From positions 23,583,688 through 23,647,687 of the forward strand of contig NC_063264.1 of assembly GCF_019578655.1 (NCBI RefSeq): a DNA stretch of 64,000 nucleotides. The letters are read 5' to 3'. Positions within the stretch are counted from its first letter, which is position 1. Each line of letters begins with the position of its first letter. This stretch comes from Ricinus communis (Eukaryota > Streptophyta > Magnoliopsida > Malpighiales > Euphorbiaceae). Shown piece after piece: positions 11,640 through 24,534 of this stretch. The notes under the pieces were generated by a model, which was given only the letters and a program-made list of their open reading frames with translations, was not told the DNA's origin and searched no databases. Both the position numbers and the translations under genes were made by a program.

Positions 11640-14600
11640 TCAAATCAATATGAAAGCAAGAAATGCTGCTGATAGTAGAGATTGAACTTTTGAAGCCTGG
11701 AACCTCAAACTTGTACTCCCTCCTTGCGGACTTATAGGTCCGAATGCCACTGGCGGAAAAATTCCCCCGCTTGTGCTCGAGTTTGAACTATTTCAACATA
11801 TTCACAAGTTTAGAGCCATCAAAATGAATAAAGGAATACAAAAGTAGTCAATCAGATTCAGATGCTCACCTTCCTGTAAAGATGCAGGATCCATAACCTG
11901 CAAAAGGGCATCATCAGTGTAAAGATGACATATGAAGAACATTTATTTGAAAATAACAGCCATGGAATTTCCTTTCACTATTTCCCTTCTGGTAAGATAG
12001 TGCAGGCAATGGACAAGATGCTAGGTAAAAGTAAATCGAAAGGGAAACAAAATATAAATTACAACTAAAGTGTCGTAATTTGCAGATTTTTGGTGGACTA
12101 GCCTTATTCCTTGAGTATACAACTTTGTTCAAGATTTTTGAGCAACATGATTACTAAAAGCAGGAAAACCTGAAGTATACTCATCTGATGTACTGCATTT
12201 TCAGATTCATGCCATTTTGGTTCCCTTGCCGCTTAAGAGAGATTTTTTAGGTAACATAATTGTGGGAAACCATTTTATCAAACAACTCTTGGAAAATCCC
12301 ACTATGCTCCAAGAGTTGTTTTAAAAAATTTTAGATGCTTACATTGTTTCCATAACTAAACATAATCTTGTGAAGTTACTCAGAGAACCAGTACTATCAT
12401 GTTTTGGAATTAAATGGCACAAGCCACATGAGTTTTCTTTTCATGAAAACTCAGTTGTTTTCGCATGCATTAAGCTGGTCGATACAAAGAGGTCAGACAC
12501 ATTTAAGTACTTTGCTCCGAAAGAGTTGGTTCACAATCAGAGGAAATTGCACACAAGAGTTGCTCAGAAAGAAATGACAAGAAAAGAGTGCAAGAACATA
12601 CTAGGATCAACTGTAGTCGTTGTGGCACTACCATCAAAGTCGCATGTTCCACCAGCGCTATGCATTTTTTGATAATAATCATTATATGCATAAGAAGCAT
12701 GATTCTGGATGTTGTTAGGAGCATAACATGGCCGCCCTTCTTGAATAGCGGTGCAGTTAGCCCCACCTTGCCCACAAGCCCAGTTCAGCCCTTCTTGCAA
12801 CTTTGCGGAATCTGCATTTTGTTTAGCAACACAAAACACAGAAGACGAATTTCCAGTAATTCGATCAGAAGCACTCAAACTAAGACTATAAACTGCAGTG
12901 CCATTGGTGAAATATAAACCCCAGTTTCTCTCTGACACAGGCCCTGGCCTCTTGTCTTCATTGAACAACTCATAAATGTATGTGCTAATGGGTATGGTCG
13001 GCTGACTAGGCGGGCCTGAATCATTTAGAACACGCCGGATCAAATTGTTATTGAAGGTTTCAGCATTGTTAGCAGTAGCATCAGGTTCATTAGCTCCACC
13101 AAGCCAAGGCCAGCCAGTCTCTGTAACAACAATAGGGATCCCAGTACTATTGAAAGCATCTATGGCGTAATAGGTTGCATCCACCATAGCATCAAACATG
13201 CTGTTGTAGTGAGAAAGTGTGTTGGGGTCAACAATCTGCTTGACCGAGGGAAGAGGTTGGAAGAGAGCATAATCTAATGGAAAGATGCCATTTCCAGTAG
13301 TGTATCCATAATAAGGATATGCATTTAACATGTAATATGAGTTGGTGTTCTTCAAGAATTGAAGGAGCTGGTACATTGTAGAATTCCATGTTGAATTAAA
13401 AGTGGCAGTTGACGGGGGGAAAGGTCTGGGGATAACGTCCATGGATTGAGGAGTTGAAACTTTGACCTGAAAATTTAAATTTGAAGCAACTAGGGCTTTA
13501 TGAAGGTAATTCATGGCAGGAACAAGAACAGGGGCAGCATTTGGGATTGAGGTAAGAACTTCACTCCCAACTGCAATGGCTGTAATGTTGGTTGAAGGTA
13601 AGTAAGATGCCACATTTTTATTAATCCATGCTGCAGCTGCTGCTGGAGATTCCCCAATCCCTAGGACTTCCTCATTTGTGAGACCAACCATTACTTCGAT
13701 TCCACTGTTTGCAAGGGCTTTTAACATGTGAGCGTCAGCATCATAGAGGCGCACATGAGTAATTTGATTGGTTTTAAGGATTGCAACCACATCTGAAGCT
13801 GGTGGCATATTAGAAACATCTGTTCCAATGTTTATCCCTATAAATGCACCTACAAGTTCAAGAAAATGATAAGAGGTAAGATAGATAGCATAATCTCTAT
13901 AAAAATGGTCCCTTTCCTTGCAAATATGCCAATAAAAAGTATTAGATGATAAAGGCCAGTACAGGAACTAAGTCATAAGTCTGGTTTTCTAAGTATCTCC
14001 TTCGCTATACAGGAAGATCCTAATGATTATTGCACCATTAGAAGAAAATTATAACCCATTTGTTATATCAGAAGAAGCTTAATGACATTTTGAAAAGAAA
14101 TTAATAAAATTGGCCAACTTTAGTTTAACTTAATTGTATTAACTAATCATCATCTACCAGTTATGCCTTTCCAATTTGGTCACCAAAAAAGCATGTAGGC
14201 TTTTTCTTTTTCCACTGCCAACGATACTCTTCCTTTTTTTGTACGATTACTAATATTCATACTTTCAGATACATTGAGCAAACAGTAATTTTGGCAGTCA
14301 CATTGCCCTGAAAACGAAAAAGAAGCAGAAACAGAAAGCCAACAGAGAGAACTGAACTGGGAATTGTTTAGAGAATAAATTCTTTTGCATTGATTGCTCT
14401 TTTATTACTTTTATTATCCTGACAGTTACAAGAAAAGACTCTAGATGAGGACTCCATGTTTGTAAATTGGTTAATTAGCTAATTTATCATTGACATCAAG
14501 TCCTTGAATGAACATAAGAATATAGACAGTGAAGGTAATTATTACTTTTATTATCCTGACAGTTACAAGAAAAGACTCTAGATGAGGACTTCATGTTTGT

Positions 14601-14764
14601 AAATTGGTTAATTAGTTAATTTATTATTGACATCAAGTCCTTGAATGAACATAAGAATATAGACAGTGAAGGTACCAAAACATAATTTTTAACTCACCTC
14701 CTGTGTTGCTGATCATTCCAACTAGAAGTAAAAGAAGACCTCCAAGCCATTTTTTGAGCACCAT
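11640..14764 (-). CDS. Glucan endo-1,3-beta-glucosidase, GH17 + X8, GPI-anchor type (copy 1, intact)
   Basis: Hydrolyses beta-1,3-glucan (callose), probably at the plasma membrane/cell wall. Four exons on the minus strand: 14764-14698, 13849-12602, 11897-11870, 11787-11640, all with GT/AG borders and matching phase, giving 496 residues. Residues 1-22 are a signal peptide (MVLKKWLGGLLLLLVGMIS). The GH17 barrel spans about 25-345, with the acid/base Glu119 in AVGSE and nucleophile Glu266 in VTETGWP. The X8/CBM43 glucan-binding domain (about 361-446) starts FCVAK and has the expected cysteines. A Ser-rich linker and hydrophobic tail (LLSAAFLAFILI) suggest a GPI signal. It closely resembles Arabidopsis glucan endo-1,3-beta-glucosidase 3 (At2g01630), about 500 residues. 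Upstream DNA beyond 17328 is not native because of the duplication. Confidence 0.92.
12280..12321. other. Perfect 14-bp stem hairpin in glucanase intron 2
   Basis: AAACAACTCTTGGA (12280-12293) is exactly inverted at 12308-12321 with a 14-base loop. It lies in the intron between the main exon and the 28-nt mini-exon. The stem is too short for a plant microRNA precursor. Also present in copy 2 at 25175-25216. Confidence 0.7.
14404..14672. repeat. 137-bp tandem repeat, two units, in glucanase intron 1
   Basis: Units 14404-14540 and 14541-14672 are nearly identical, beginning ATTACTTTTATTATCCTGAC and ending GACAGTGAAGGTA. They lie in the intron after the signal-peptide exon. The same doublet in copy 2 (27301-27569) shows it arose before the 12.9 kb duplication. 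Confidence 0.9.
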
Positions 14765-17328
14765 TCGATCCAACAGACTCTTGCCTTTTCACTCTTGGCT
14801 GGAACTGAATTGCCACATATTCAGCAAATACATGCCAAATGGAATAAATAAGGTACCATTTGCCAAAGGCAAAGTCTCGCTGAAGCTGACAATATAAAAT
14901 AATCTATGTAGAAGTTCCATTTATATATTAAACCCAGAAATTTAAAATCCACAGGCTCCATTACTGGGTTTGAAGTAGCAGACAAATCAGTAGACAACAT
15001 ACAAATCACCAAAGGACTGTCAAGTACAATAGTTAGAACTCAATTAAATGGGTAAATAAATGTGTGCACAGCTCAAATCATCTATACTGGAAAACAGAAA
15101 GAGAAAACATTAAAAGGCAAAACAGAATATAAATGAACTGAAGAACCTCTGCAGAAACTCCAGGGAATTCATAAACATATTTTTGTTCATATAATTGCAG
15201 TAAAGAATACCTGAAAACATGAAAGCATAAGTCATAACAGTAAGATTGAAAACCAATTTTCATTGTTAAAAAATTGTTATTTCAAAATCACTAGGAAAAA
15301 CTTGAGTCTTCATTGTTTTTATGTATTCTTTAGAATTTGTAGCATAGAGTTAACAACCCCAGTGTAATGAAATTGCTAAAACTGCAGATCATTCAATAAT
15401 CAAGCTTATACTGTGTACTGGCTCAAACCTATTTGTGTATATTATGTCAAGTGTTTGTGTCAACAGACTCAATATAACTGCCAATAAGTAGAATGCTAGG
15501 ACTAATCTCAAGTCTTTCTACAGTCTCAAACTAGTGGTGATTTGTCACACGGATATTCGCTCTTTTGAGCTCTGTTTAATGCCAAAACTTCTAATAGTTG
15601 TTGCAACAGCAAATCATTGTTATATTACTTCAAGATATTTGTTGGTGCATACAAAATCCTTGATGTGAACACTAAAGGCCATCATGTAGGGGTCAAGGTT
15701 AATAGCTGATTGGTCAGACCCAACAACCAGTAGGGAAACATCTGCTACCAGTATTGGGTAATGTACCCTAAATGCGCCACCACTGACGACAATGATTCAC
15801 AAATGGACCATTTGAATGGGTAAAGAAGGAATTAACCCAGCTAAGAAAGAATTCAAACATTAGCAATGCTGCTAACACAAACACTGCATGTTCTTTTTTA
15901 TGATCTTTTGACTAACACCCCCAACAAGAACAACTGCTACAGATGTTGATTCCAGTTCATGCTCTGCTGCTACTGCATCATGCAATGATTCTCACTATGG
16001 GAGGTAGCAGCCACAGAGGTTGAGGTCATGGTAACATGGCCCAGGCCAGAAGACTTTCAGCAACTTTACACCCAAGAATAAACAATGGATTAAGGCGCGA
16101 AACATGGCAGAGGCAATATCAGGTCCATAATTTTCTTCCTTCTCTCCTACTACTTGAGAGTAGAACCAAACCTACCAAAACATACATTAGCCCATCCTAG
16201 GTAAAGTATTCTGACTTGTTCTAAAAGAAAATGGTAAAAATATCCATCAATCTATATATGCGTCACCTTAAGATCCTATGTGGTTCAGTCGTGCATCCTT
16301 TCTGAGAATTCATTATTGAGCAGTAATTTGTATTCAAAGGAGGTTATCACTTAAATGTTAAAACTAGTAGAAATAAAAGGTTAGACATGGTCATGGAGTT
16401 TTGATGGGCTGCTAAAGTGCAATATGATATTTAATAGAATTATGATGGTGAAAAGCCCTAAGTTGTGACAATTGTCAGCACACCCTCTATTGCCCTATTG
16501 ATAGACTTAGAAGGCTCTACAGAAATAGACACATTGCATATTTACAACAACTTGTGTAGCTTCTCTTTCTCTCAAATGGCCATGCTTCCCATCTGATTTA
16601 ATTGTACAAGCAATATCCTCAAAATCCCTCTAACGGATACAGTAGCAGAAAAATCATTGATAATCTCATGACATTCACCAGATGCATTATGCTTCACTTA
16701 TACTGATATTTGACTCCACCGCCAAACATTTATAATTACTTTATAAAGCCTTCCTTACTTGGGTGACCAGGTCACTTAACATATTCAAATTAGCAACTGT
16801 AAACTAGAATGGTAATAGACAAAGGGAAAAAAGAAGCATACCTATGGAATTGTAATCTAAACACAAATATATCCTTCAAATATGTCCTAGCAATAGGCAG
16901 TTAAGTAGGCCTATAGAGCCATTTTAAGAAAACATCATGGAAGAGTCATACCCACAGCATTCATCATTTATTTTCGCCTTCAACTTTCAACAGAGGTCAA
17001 ACCCAGATGACAAGGATGTATTCCGATGACCACAAGGTAATCACCCATCAAAAGAAGCCCAGTTAGTTAAATATGAAAAAGGTGTATAGTAAATTCAAGC
17101 AGATAAAACTTCAGCGAGGTGAAACTACAGCTTGCCATCTTAGCGGTTTCACAAATAACCTTAAACACAACAGCAATGTAGCAACTTCCAAATAACCTAA
17201 CACATTCTAGAGTAAGAAATCAGTATAACAGATCAGCAAACCACTAGACAGATGTACCATGGTGCCTTGTGAAGAAGCCCAATTTTCACAGTGAGGAAAG
17301 AACCCAGATAATAAAACTTCAAAAATAA
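14765..17328 (-). promoter_or_regulatory. Non-coding upstream region of glucanase copy 1 (truncated by junction)
   Basis: This is moderately AT-rich, less so than other spacers, and has no coding resemblance. Several splice-like sites on the minus strand (for example TTTTCAG before 15211 and CATAG/GTATGC at about 16843) suggest one or more 5' UTR introns, but no exon is proven. The region ends at the duplication junction, after which comes the start of copy 2 with its DUF761 gene facing away. Whether a promoter lies inside this 2.5 kb is unknown. Confidence 0.45.
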
Positions 17329-17718
17329 AACCATTAACTATTTATTTGCTTCCATATACAAATTATTTTTTCCCTTGATCATCAGGATCTCGGCAGGCTG
17401 ATTTGATCTCTAGAATACTTAGAAAAATAGTTAGAGAATCCAGAAATGAGATTCTCCGACTACTTATTTTGATGATTAAATTAATAATTTATGAAATAGT
17501 GGTTTAGATATCATGAATGTATAAACTAGTACGTACATGTAGTTATACTAAGAAACGTTATGCTTGTCATTTTGTGACCTAAAAACATTCCCTACAAATT
17601 TTCTATGAACTTTCCTTTAATTTGAAGCATGTCAAACTCATGCCTCTAAGTTTTAAACTTGTTTTTATAATTGATTTGAAGCATGGCAAACTTATGCTTC
17701 TAACTTTACACTAATATC

Positions 17719-17726
17719 TATAAATA
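17719..17726 (+). promoter_or_regulatory. TATA box of DUF761 gene copy 2
   Basis: TATAAATA, identical in context to the copy 1 site. Only about 390 bases of native upstream sequence separate it from the duplication junction. Confidence 0.55.
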
Positions 17727-17875
17727 AATGATCATGTTTACAAGCATCGTCTTCAGAATTAAGTTACTCCATAATTCATCTCTCTCTCTCTCTCTTTCTC
17801 TTAAATTCCCTTAGCTCTCTATCTATTTATAGATTGAAAACTTGGCCAACCCAAGATAAAGTTAAGTGGCTTAAA

Positions 17876-18106
17876 ATGGAGAATCAAGGAGAAGTTTGTA
17901 ATAAGCAAGTCAGAGTTAACATGGATGGCAAGAGTGATGAGAAGAAGAAAACGAGAATGAGAAGAAGGAAGCTGATGATGACTATGGAGGATGATGATAT
18001 TAATGAAAGAGCAGATGCTTTCATTAAGAACTTCCATAATCAGCTTAGAATTCAGAGAGAGGAGTCCTTTAAACGTTTTCAGGAAATGATCTCTAGAGGT
18101 GTTTAA
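17876..18106 (+). CDS. Small DUF761 (cotton-fibre-expressed-type) protein, copy 2
   Basis: The 76-residue translation is identical to copy 1 (4978-5208): basic KKKTRMRRRK cluster, EDDD, and the C-terminal DUF761 motif. The ATG at 17876 is chosen for the same reason. The TATA box, CT-rich leader and upstream direct repeat are all retained. Sequence beyond 17329 is now the far upstream part of glucanase copy 1, so any regulatory element that lay before 4431 is missing from this copy. The two genes at the junction are head to head, about 3.1 kb apart from ATG to ATG. Function unknown. Confidence 0.72.
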   Translation: MENQGEVCNKQVRVNMDGKSDEKKKTRMRRRKLMMTMEDDDINERADAFIKNFHNQLRIQREESFKRFQEMISRGV

Positions 18107-19688
18107 ATATTGATTATTCTCTTTACAATTGTAAAATATATTAAAAGTGTAATTTATCATTGGTGATGAATAATATATGTTTTCAATGTTAATATGATTA
18201 TTCTATTAGCCTTTATTTTTGGATTTAGAAGGACAATTTAAAATATATTTTTACTATTAACTAAGCCGGTAGATACATTTTTCTATATTATTATTATTAT
18301 TATTATTATTATGATCGTGGATTTATTGTCTGTGAGAAGCATTATTGCTAACTAAAAAATTAAGTTATTAGATTTTGGAGTTTGAAATGCTTGTTCTTTT
18401 TTATATTTGAGACCTAACTGAGGTTACAAGAGCAAATGTTCTTATGAGGTGCAGGTCTTGAGTTCAAGTTCTCACCTTTGCACTATGTGAGATTTCGTTT
18501 TTATGGTGAATGTAAGAGGATGGCTACTTCCTGTTGTATAGTCCATTGCTCATTCAGTCTTCTATGGATAACAAAACAATACTTGTACTTTTTTGTTTGA
18601 ACATTGTAAACTCATTAAGGGTATTACTTTTTCAACAAAAAAAATAATGACAGAATTAAAAGTTGTAAGAAATTCATAAAATTTTACTTTTCTTTATATA
18701 ATTGGAAATTGGAATTAAAATCCATAAGAATTTAAATATGAGAAAGATAAGGTATATAAGAAATATAATTCCTAAAATCTTTTGTCTTAAATTTTTTAAA
18801 TATTATTCAAAATTCAAAAATAAGATTTAAAATTATATATTTAAATTAAAATTATTAATCTATTCTAATAATAAAACATTCTTATTTAAAAAAATTTTGT
18901 TTTTCTATATTAAAATTTTAAATTTTACTCTAGTTGTGATTTTTAAAATTTGATATTTTAAAAATAAAGTTTAATAATTAGAAGGTAAGATAATATTAGT
19001 AAGTTTCATAATACTAAAATATGTAAACCATTCTAATTTATTATGAAACTGCTATACAATTTCTACTGTGAAAAAATTTCTTAAATACGAAAAATAGAAT
19101 TTTTTAAATCTATCTATTAAGAACAATAAATTTTACATTTTTAGAAATCTAAAATTGAAAATCACGAGTCTCATAATTTTAATTCTCAAGAATTTACGTC
19201 TCTATGAGAAAAACAAACCCTAATGAAAATTTTCATATAAAAGATTCATGAAGAGAGGATCTGAAAACAAAGAAAACCTTAGCACAAATTACCAAAAAGG
19301 GCTTAATGAGCCAATCTATTTTAAATTTTACTCATTTTTATCTATTTTCAAATTAGTAATGATTTTTCATATCAAACTTTGTGGATGGTTAAAGTCTTAT
19401 TCAATCCTTCGTAAACGTGCCTTTGCTGAATTGTCATTTGGAATTGAAATTATTGACGTGAAAAGATAATTAAATATGTTGTAAAAGCCTTCTAAACTCA
19501 TCGTTTATTAACATAAAATGCACCATTTTTTTATAAGACAAATCTTTGAGTTTTTCTTGGAGATAGAATATTTTTATAATTTTTTTAAAATGAAAATAGA
19601 ACACAGATTTTGTGTTTTAAAATTATAATTACACTTTAGAAAACTTGTTTAATGTTGTGAAACAAAGAATAAGAAGAAGAATTTAGAG

Positions 19689-22600
19689 TGTTGTAAAATA
19701 AAAATCAAGAACAAAGTAAATAAAGAGAGAAGGGACAATATTTTGTATATATATATGTATGTGTATTTATGTGTGTTGTTCCATTGATTATAACACTTGT
19801 TTATAGGTATAAATGGTTACAGAAATAGAGTTATATTTACACAAGGAAATCTATCCACATACATAATGATAGACATCAAATATAAGTTGACTGATGAATA
19901 AAAATTCATCTAAATAAATGTTTGATCTGCAATCTGAAATAAAATTTTGTTCGTCCAGAACTTTTCATTTTAATTTTTTTAAAATAATTTATTATTTCTA
20001 TAAACTCTTCAGGAGTCCAACGATGTTTAAATCATCAATATAAACTGCAATTATAGCAAATCCAAAATTTATTCTTTTAATGAAAACACATGGACAAATT
20101 GAATTGTTAGTATGTCCTTTCTTCAAAAGATATTCACTTAGGCGGTTATACCACATTCGTCCAGGATTGTTTTAATCCATACAAAAATTTTTGTAGCTTA
20201 AATATATTTCTCGAGGTTTTGAGCTACATTTTTCATGCATTTTTAGTCCTTTATGAACTTTCATAGAAATGTCATTATCAAGTGATCCAGGATAAATAAG
20301 TCAGAACGACATCCATAAGATGCATATGAAGTCCTTATAAACTGGCCAAGCTAATTTGAAAACCTAAATGTAATTGCATCTACAATTGGAGAATAAGTTT
20401 CTTCATAATTAATGACAGGTCTTTGTGAGAACCCTTGTGCTACAAGTTGTGCTTTGTATCTCAGAATTTCATTTTCCTCATTGCGTTTATGCACAAAAAT
20501 CCATTTATAGCCCACTGGTTTAATATCTTCTGGTATTAAAACAATAGGCCCAAAGACTTAGCATTTTTCTAATGAGTTTAATTCTAACTGAATTGCATCT
20601 TTTCATTTTGGCCAATCATTTCTTTATAGATATTCAATGACATACTTAGGTTCAACGTCCTCACTTTCTTTTACAATATCAATTGCCACTGTATATGCAA
20701 ATACATTATCGATAATAGTTTCACTTCGGTTCTATCTTTTACCTGAAGTGACATAGTTGATTTATATCTCATTATTTTTTATCATCTTCATGCACTTAAA
20801 CCTCTTTTGGGGTTACTTGTTCATCTATATCTTTTGTTATAGACTCTTGATAACATCAATTTTGAGACAGTCACTTGGTTTATTTTGTTTCATTTTCTTT
20901 CTTGAATTTTTATCCATTGAACTAAGTGGCCTACCATGCTTCTGGCATGTAATGGACTCATTTGCTAAAATATTAATATATTGTCCTACTAGGACATCAA
21001 TTCTATCTAGAAAATTTTCAGTTAGTTTAAGAGATTTAGTAACACTTTTTTATCATAGAATGCATCTGGCAATTGGTTTGTCATATTTTGCAAACGAATG
21101 ATCCTTTGAACTTCTAGTTCACATTGTTTTGAATAAGGATCAAGATGTTTTAATGATAGCTCATTCCAAATAATTTATTTCTCTAATTGCTTGTTCTCTC
21201 CTTACAACTTAGGAAACAAAGCCTCATTAAAATGACAATCATTAAATCTCATAGTAAAGACATCCCTTGTAAATGGCTTAAAATATTTAATTATAGATGG
21301 AGAATCATATCCAATATACATTCTCAATCTCCTCTAAGGTCTCATTTTTTTGCGATATGGGGGGTCAATTGGGACATAAACACCACATCCAAAAACTCTC
21401 AAATGAAAAATATTTGGCTCTTGACCAAAGACCAACTATAATGGTGAAAGTTTATGATAACTAGTTGGCCTAATGCAAATAATAGTTGTTGTATGTAAAA
21501 TTGCATGTTCCCAAGTAATTATTCGAGAATTTTTTTTTCATAAGTAATAGTCTAGCTATTAATTGAAGACGTTTAATAAAAGATTATGCTAGACCATTTT
21601 GAGTATGAATATGAGCTAGTGGATGTTCAACAATTATTCCATAATCATTATAGGCTTTAGATGTAAATTCACATGTTTTATAAAGATAAATTGTCTTAAT
21701 AACATATTCTGAAAACTGTGCTCTTAATCGAATTATTTGAACAAGTAATCTGGTACATGCTAGATTTCGAGTTGATAATAAACATACATGTGACAATCTT
21801 GTTGATGCATCTATAACACCATAAGATATTTAAATGGTCCACATAGTGGATGAATTGATCCACAAATATCACCTTGTATAAGTTCCTGAAATCTAGGTTA
21901 TTCATTTTGAATTTTGCTCGATGAAGGCCTAATAATCAGTTTTCTTTGAGAGCAAGCTGAACATGAGAATTCATTAGATTAAAGAATCTCCTGGTTCTTC
22001 AATGGATGACCATAAGAGCTTTCAATAATTTTTCACATCATTGTTGATCCAAGATGATCTAATAAACAAGAAAAATATTTGGGTCAATAAACTTCGGGTT
22101 TACTACCATTTTTGTTTCAATATTATATATATTTATGTAATATAAACCAGAAGAGAAAGCATATAATTTCTCCAATATACATTTTTTTTTCTGTTGTGAG
22201 GGTTGTAATATAGAAATATTTTATATTTTCTATTTTTGTAGTTTTAATATGATATACATTTCGAGAAATATCTTTAAAGCTCAACAAATTTCTACGAGAT
22301 TTTGGAAAGAATAATACATTTTTAATAAAGAAATATGTACCTCCAGATAGTAATATATTTGCTTTTTCAGAGCCTTTAATTATCCTTTTACACCATATAT
22401 TGTATTAACATAAATTTCTCTCATTTTTAAGTGAGAAAAATATTTATATTCTCTTAATATAGTATGTGTGGTAGCACTGTCTGCAAAACATAAATCTGCA
22501 TCATTTATTCTTAATCCTACTAATGATTGAGTAGAATCCATAATATTTTATATTTTTATACAAAAGAAAATAAATAACACGTCAATTAGTATCAATCTTT

Positions 22601-23200
22601 TAAAAAACAATATATTTAGTTCTTATTGAACATAAAATATTAATTTCTTAATAAATTGGGTTAGTAGATTTCAAGATACTTAGTTCTTTGGAAACTTATG
22701 ATTAAGATTCTTTAGGAGTTTATACCTTTAATTATTTATTTATTTAGTTCTTCAAGAACGAAAACTAATATTAGTTCTTTAAAAATTAAAATTTATAGTA
22801 TAAGTTCTTCCGAAACTAAACTTTATGATACAAGTGTTTCAAGAACTAAAATTTATAATATAAGTTCTTAAGGAACTAAAATTTGTAATATAAGTTCTTC
22901 AAAAACTATATATAACACTATTCTTCAAGAACAAATATTTATAATACAAGTTTTCAGGAACTAAAATTTATAATACAAGTTTTTCAGGAACTAAATTTTA
23001 TAATATAAATTCTTTCAGAAACAATAAAAAGTGTTGTAAAATAAAAATCAAGAACAAAGTAAATAAAAGAGAAGAGAGAATAATTTTTCTTGTATTATGT
23101 GTATATATATATATGTGTGTGTATGTGTTTATATGTGTCATTCAATGATTATAACACATATTTATGCAAAAAAATCTATCTATAGACATAACGATAGACA
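19689..23200 (-). mobile_element. Ty1/Copia retrotransposon, internally deleted, copy 2
   Basis: Duplicate of the element at 6791-10303, with LTRs at 19689-19875 and 23032-23200, the same leader repeats, integrase and RT fragments, and the same RT-to-LTR deletion. Several copy-specific small indels and substitutions occur here (near 20157, 20292, 20850, 21565, 22262 and 22481). One shift interrupts the open RT stretch seen in copy 1. It moved with the segmental duplication, not by a second insertion. Confidence 0.85.
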
Positions 23201-24534
23201 TCGAATATAATCTAAACACTTTATGTTTTTCTTTATATAAAAGTTCATTTGTTTTCAAATGAGAACAATGAGTTTTCACTTTATTTATTCCAAGTTTTCT
23301 TTTATATTTAAAACATTACTTAAATAGAAAATATATTTTTTATATAATAGCAAATAAACATATATTTTATAAATTTTTAATTTTTTAATAAAATTGACTT
23401 ATATGTAAAATAAATTCTATTCTTAACAAATTTAGCATATGATAAAAATTCAATTTGTAATTTAACATTAATGATTCATAATATTTTTAAAAAAAATCTT
23501 ATTTTTGTTAAGATATACTATCTATATATAAAAGTAAATCATTTTCTGCATTTTTATAGATTTTGTTTTACCTTTGATTTTTAGATCTGATTTTCAAAAA
23601 TCAGTAGAAAAACACTTTAAATTGATATAATGGCATCAATTTATCAAGTTTCACTCCATATTGACAAAATAAATCAAAATTCTGTTGAAATAAAACTCTT
23701 TTTCTGTTCAATGAAATATTTTTGAAAGAAATCAAGAAACACCTGTTTGTTTTTTTAACTTTTTTATATATAATGGTTGATTTTATTTGAAAATTAATTG
23801 AAAAAGTAATATGAATATGATAAACTACTTTTATCCTATTTTTTGAAAGAAATTATTAAAGAGTTTAAATATAATTTTTGATATAACTTTTGTTTCTACA
23901 CAGAGCCCAACATAAATGATATTTTAGAAGTTAGATAAAATAGTTTTTAAAGAATTTAAAACATTCAGTAAAAAAATGATATCTTTTATCATTTTATTGG
24001 TTATTTTTAAAATTTTCCCTATATTAAAACAAATCCAAGGGGCTAGTTTCAGCTTCCATACACTACAGACAGAATTTCAAGGACTCTCTCATTGCAACAG
24101 AAATTAGGCTCTGAACCAGTTTCTTTAATCCAAATTTGTCCTCAAATTCAAGGTCTAATTAAAAAATAAATAACACATTCCTCTGAACTCTGACAGTTCC
24201 TTTAATCCAATTAAATTGTCCTCAAAATTCAAGGTCTAGTAGAAAATAATACATTCCACTGAAAGCTCTTAAGATCATTATACCCCACAACACAGATAAC
24301 TGGAGGTAAAAGAGAAGGGACTCAAAAAAAATGGAGAACAAAATAAAAGACTTGCATCAGAAACAAAAAGAATAAAAAAGATTCAGATAAAATGGCAAAA
24401 ACATTTGAACAAATCCCTATTCTTGAATGGGGGCAGTAATTAATTAAAATCTTAGACATCTCTAGTTCAAGTACTAATCTTCTGTACTTGTTTGAACCAC
24501 CTAATAAGATGCAAAATTGAATGGATCTTTGAGG

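Larger units (their letters stand above)
4431..17328. repeat. 12.9 kb direct tandem duplication, copy 1
   Basis: The 12,898-base unit beginning AACCATTAAC at 4431 recurs in the same orientation from 17329. It contains a DUF761 gene, a truncated Copia element, a GH17 glucanase gene and about 2.5 kb of sequence upstream of that gene. The left end, the internal junction and the right end all share AACC (4431-4434, 17329-17332, 30225-30228). Left-flank sequence before 4431 is unique to copy 1. Confidence 0.97.

Noticed and set aside
12280..12321. Intronic hairpin as a microRNA gene
   Set aside because: The perfect stem is only 14 bp, shorter than a mature plant microRNA duplex.
12370..12917. Plus-strand frames of 100 and 109 codons over the glucanase 3' region, and a 90-codon minus-strand frame
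   Set aside because: They are shadows of the GH17/X8 exon in other frames, which has strong family motifs, phase-matched splice sites and catalytic residues.
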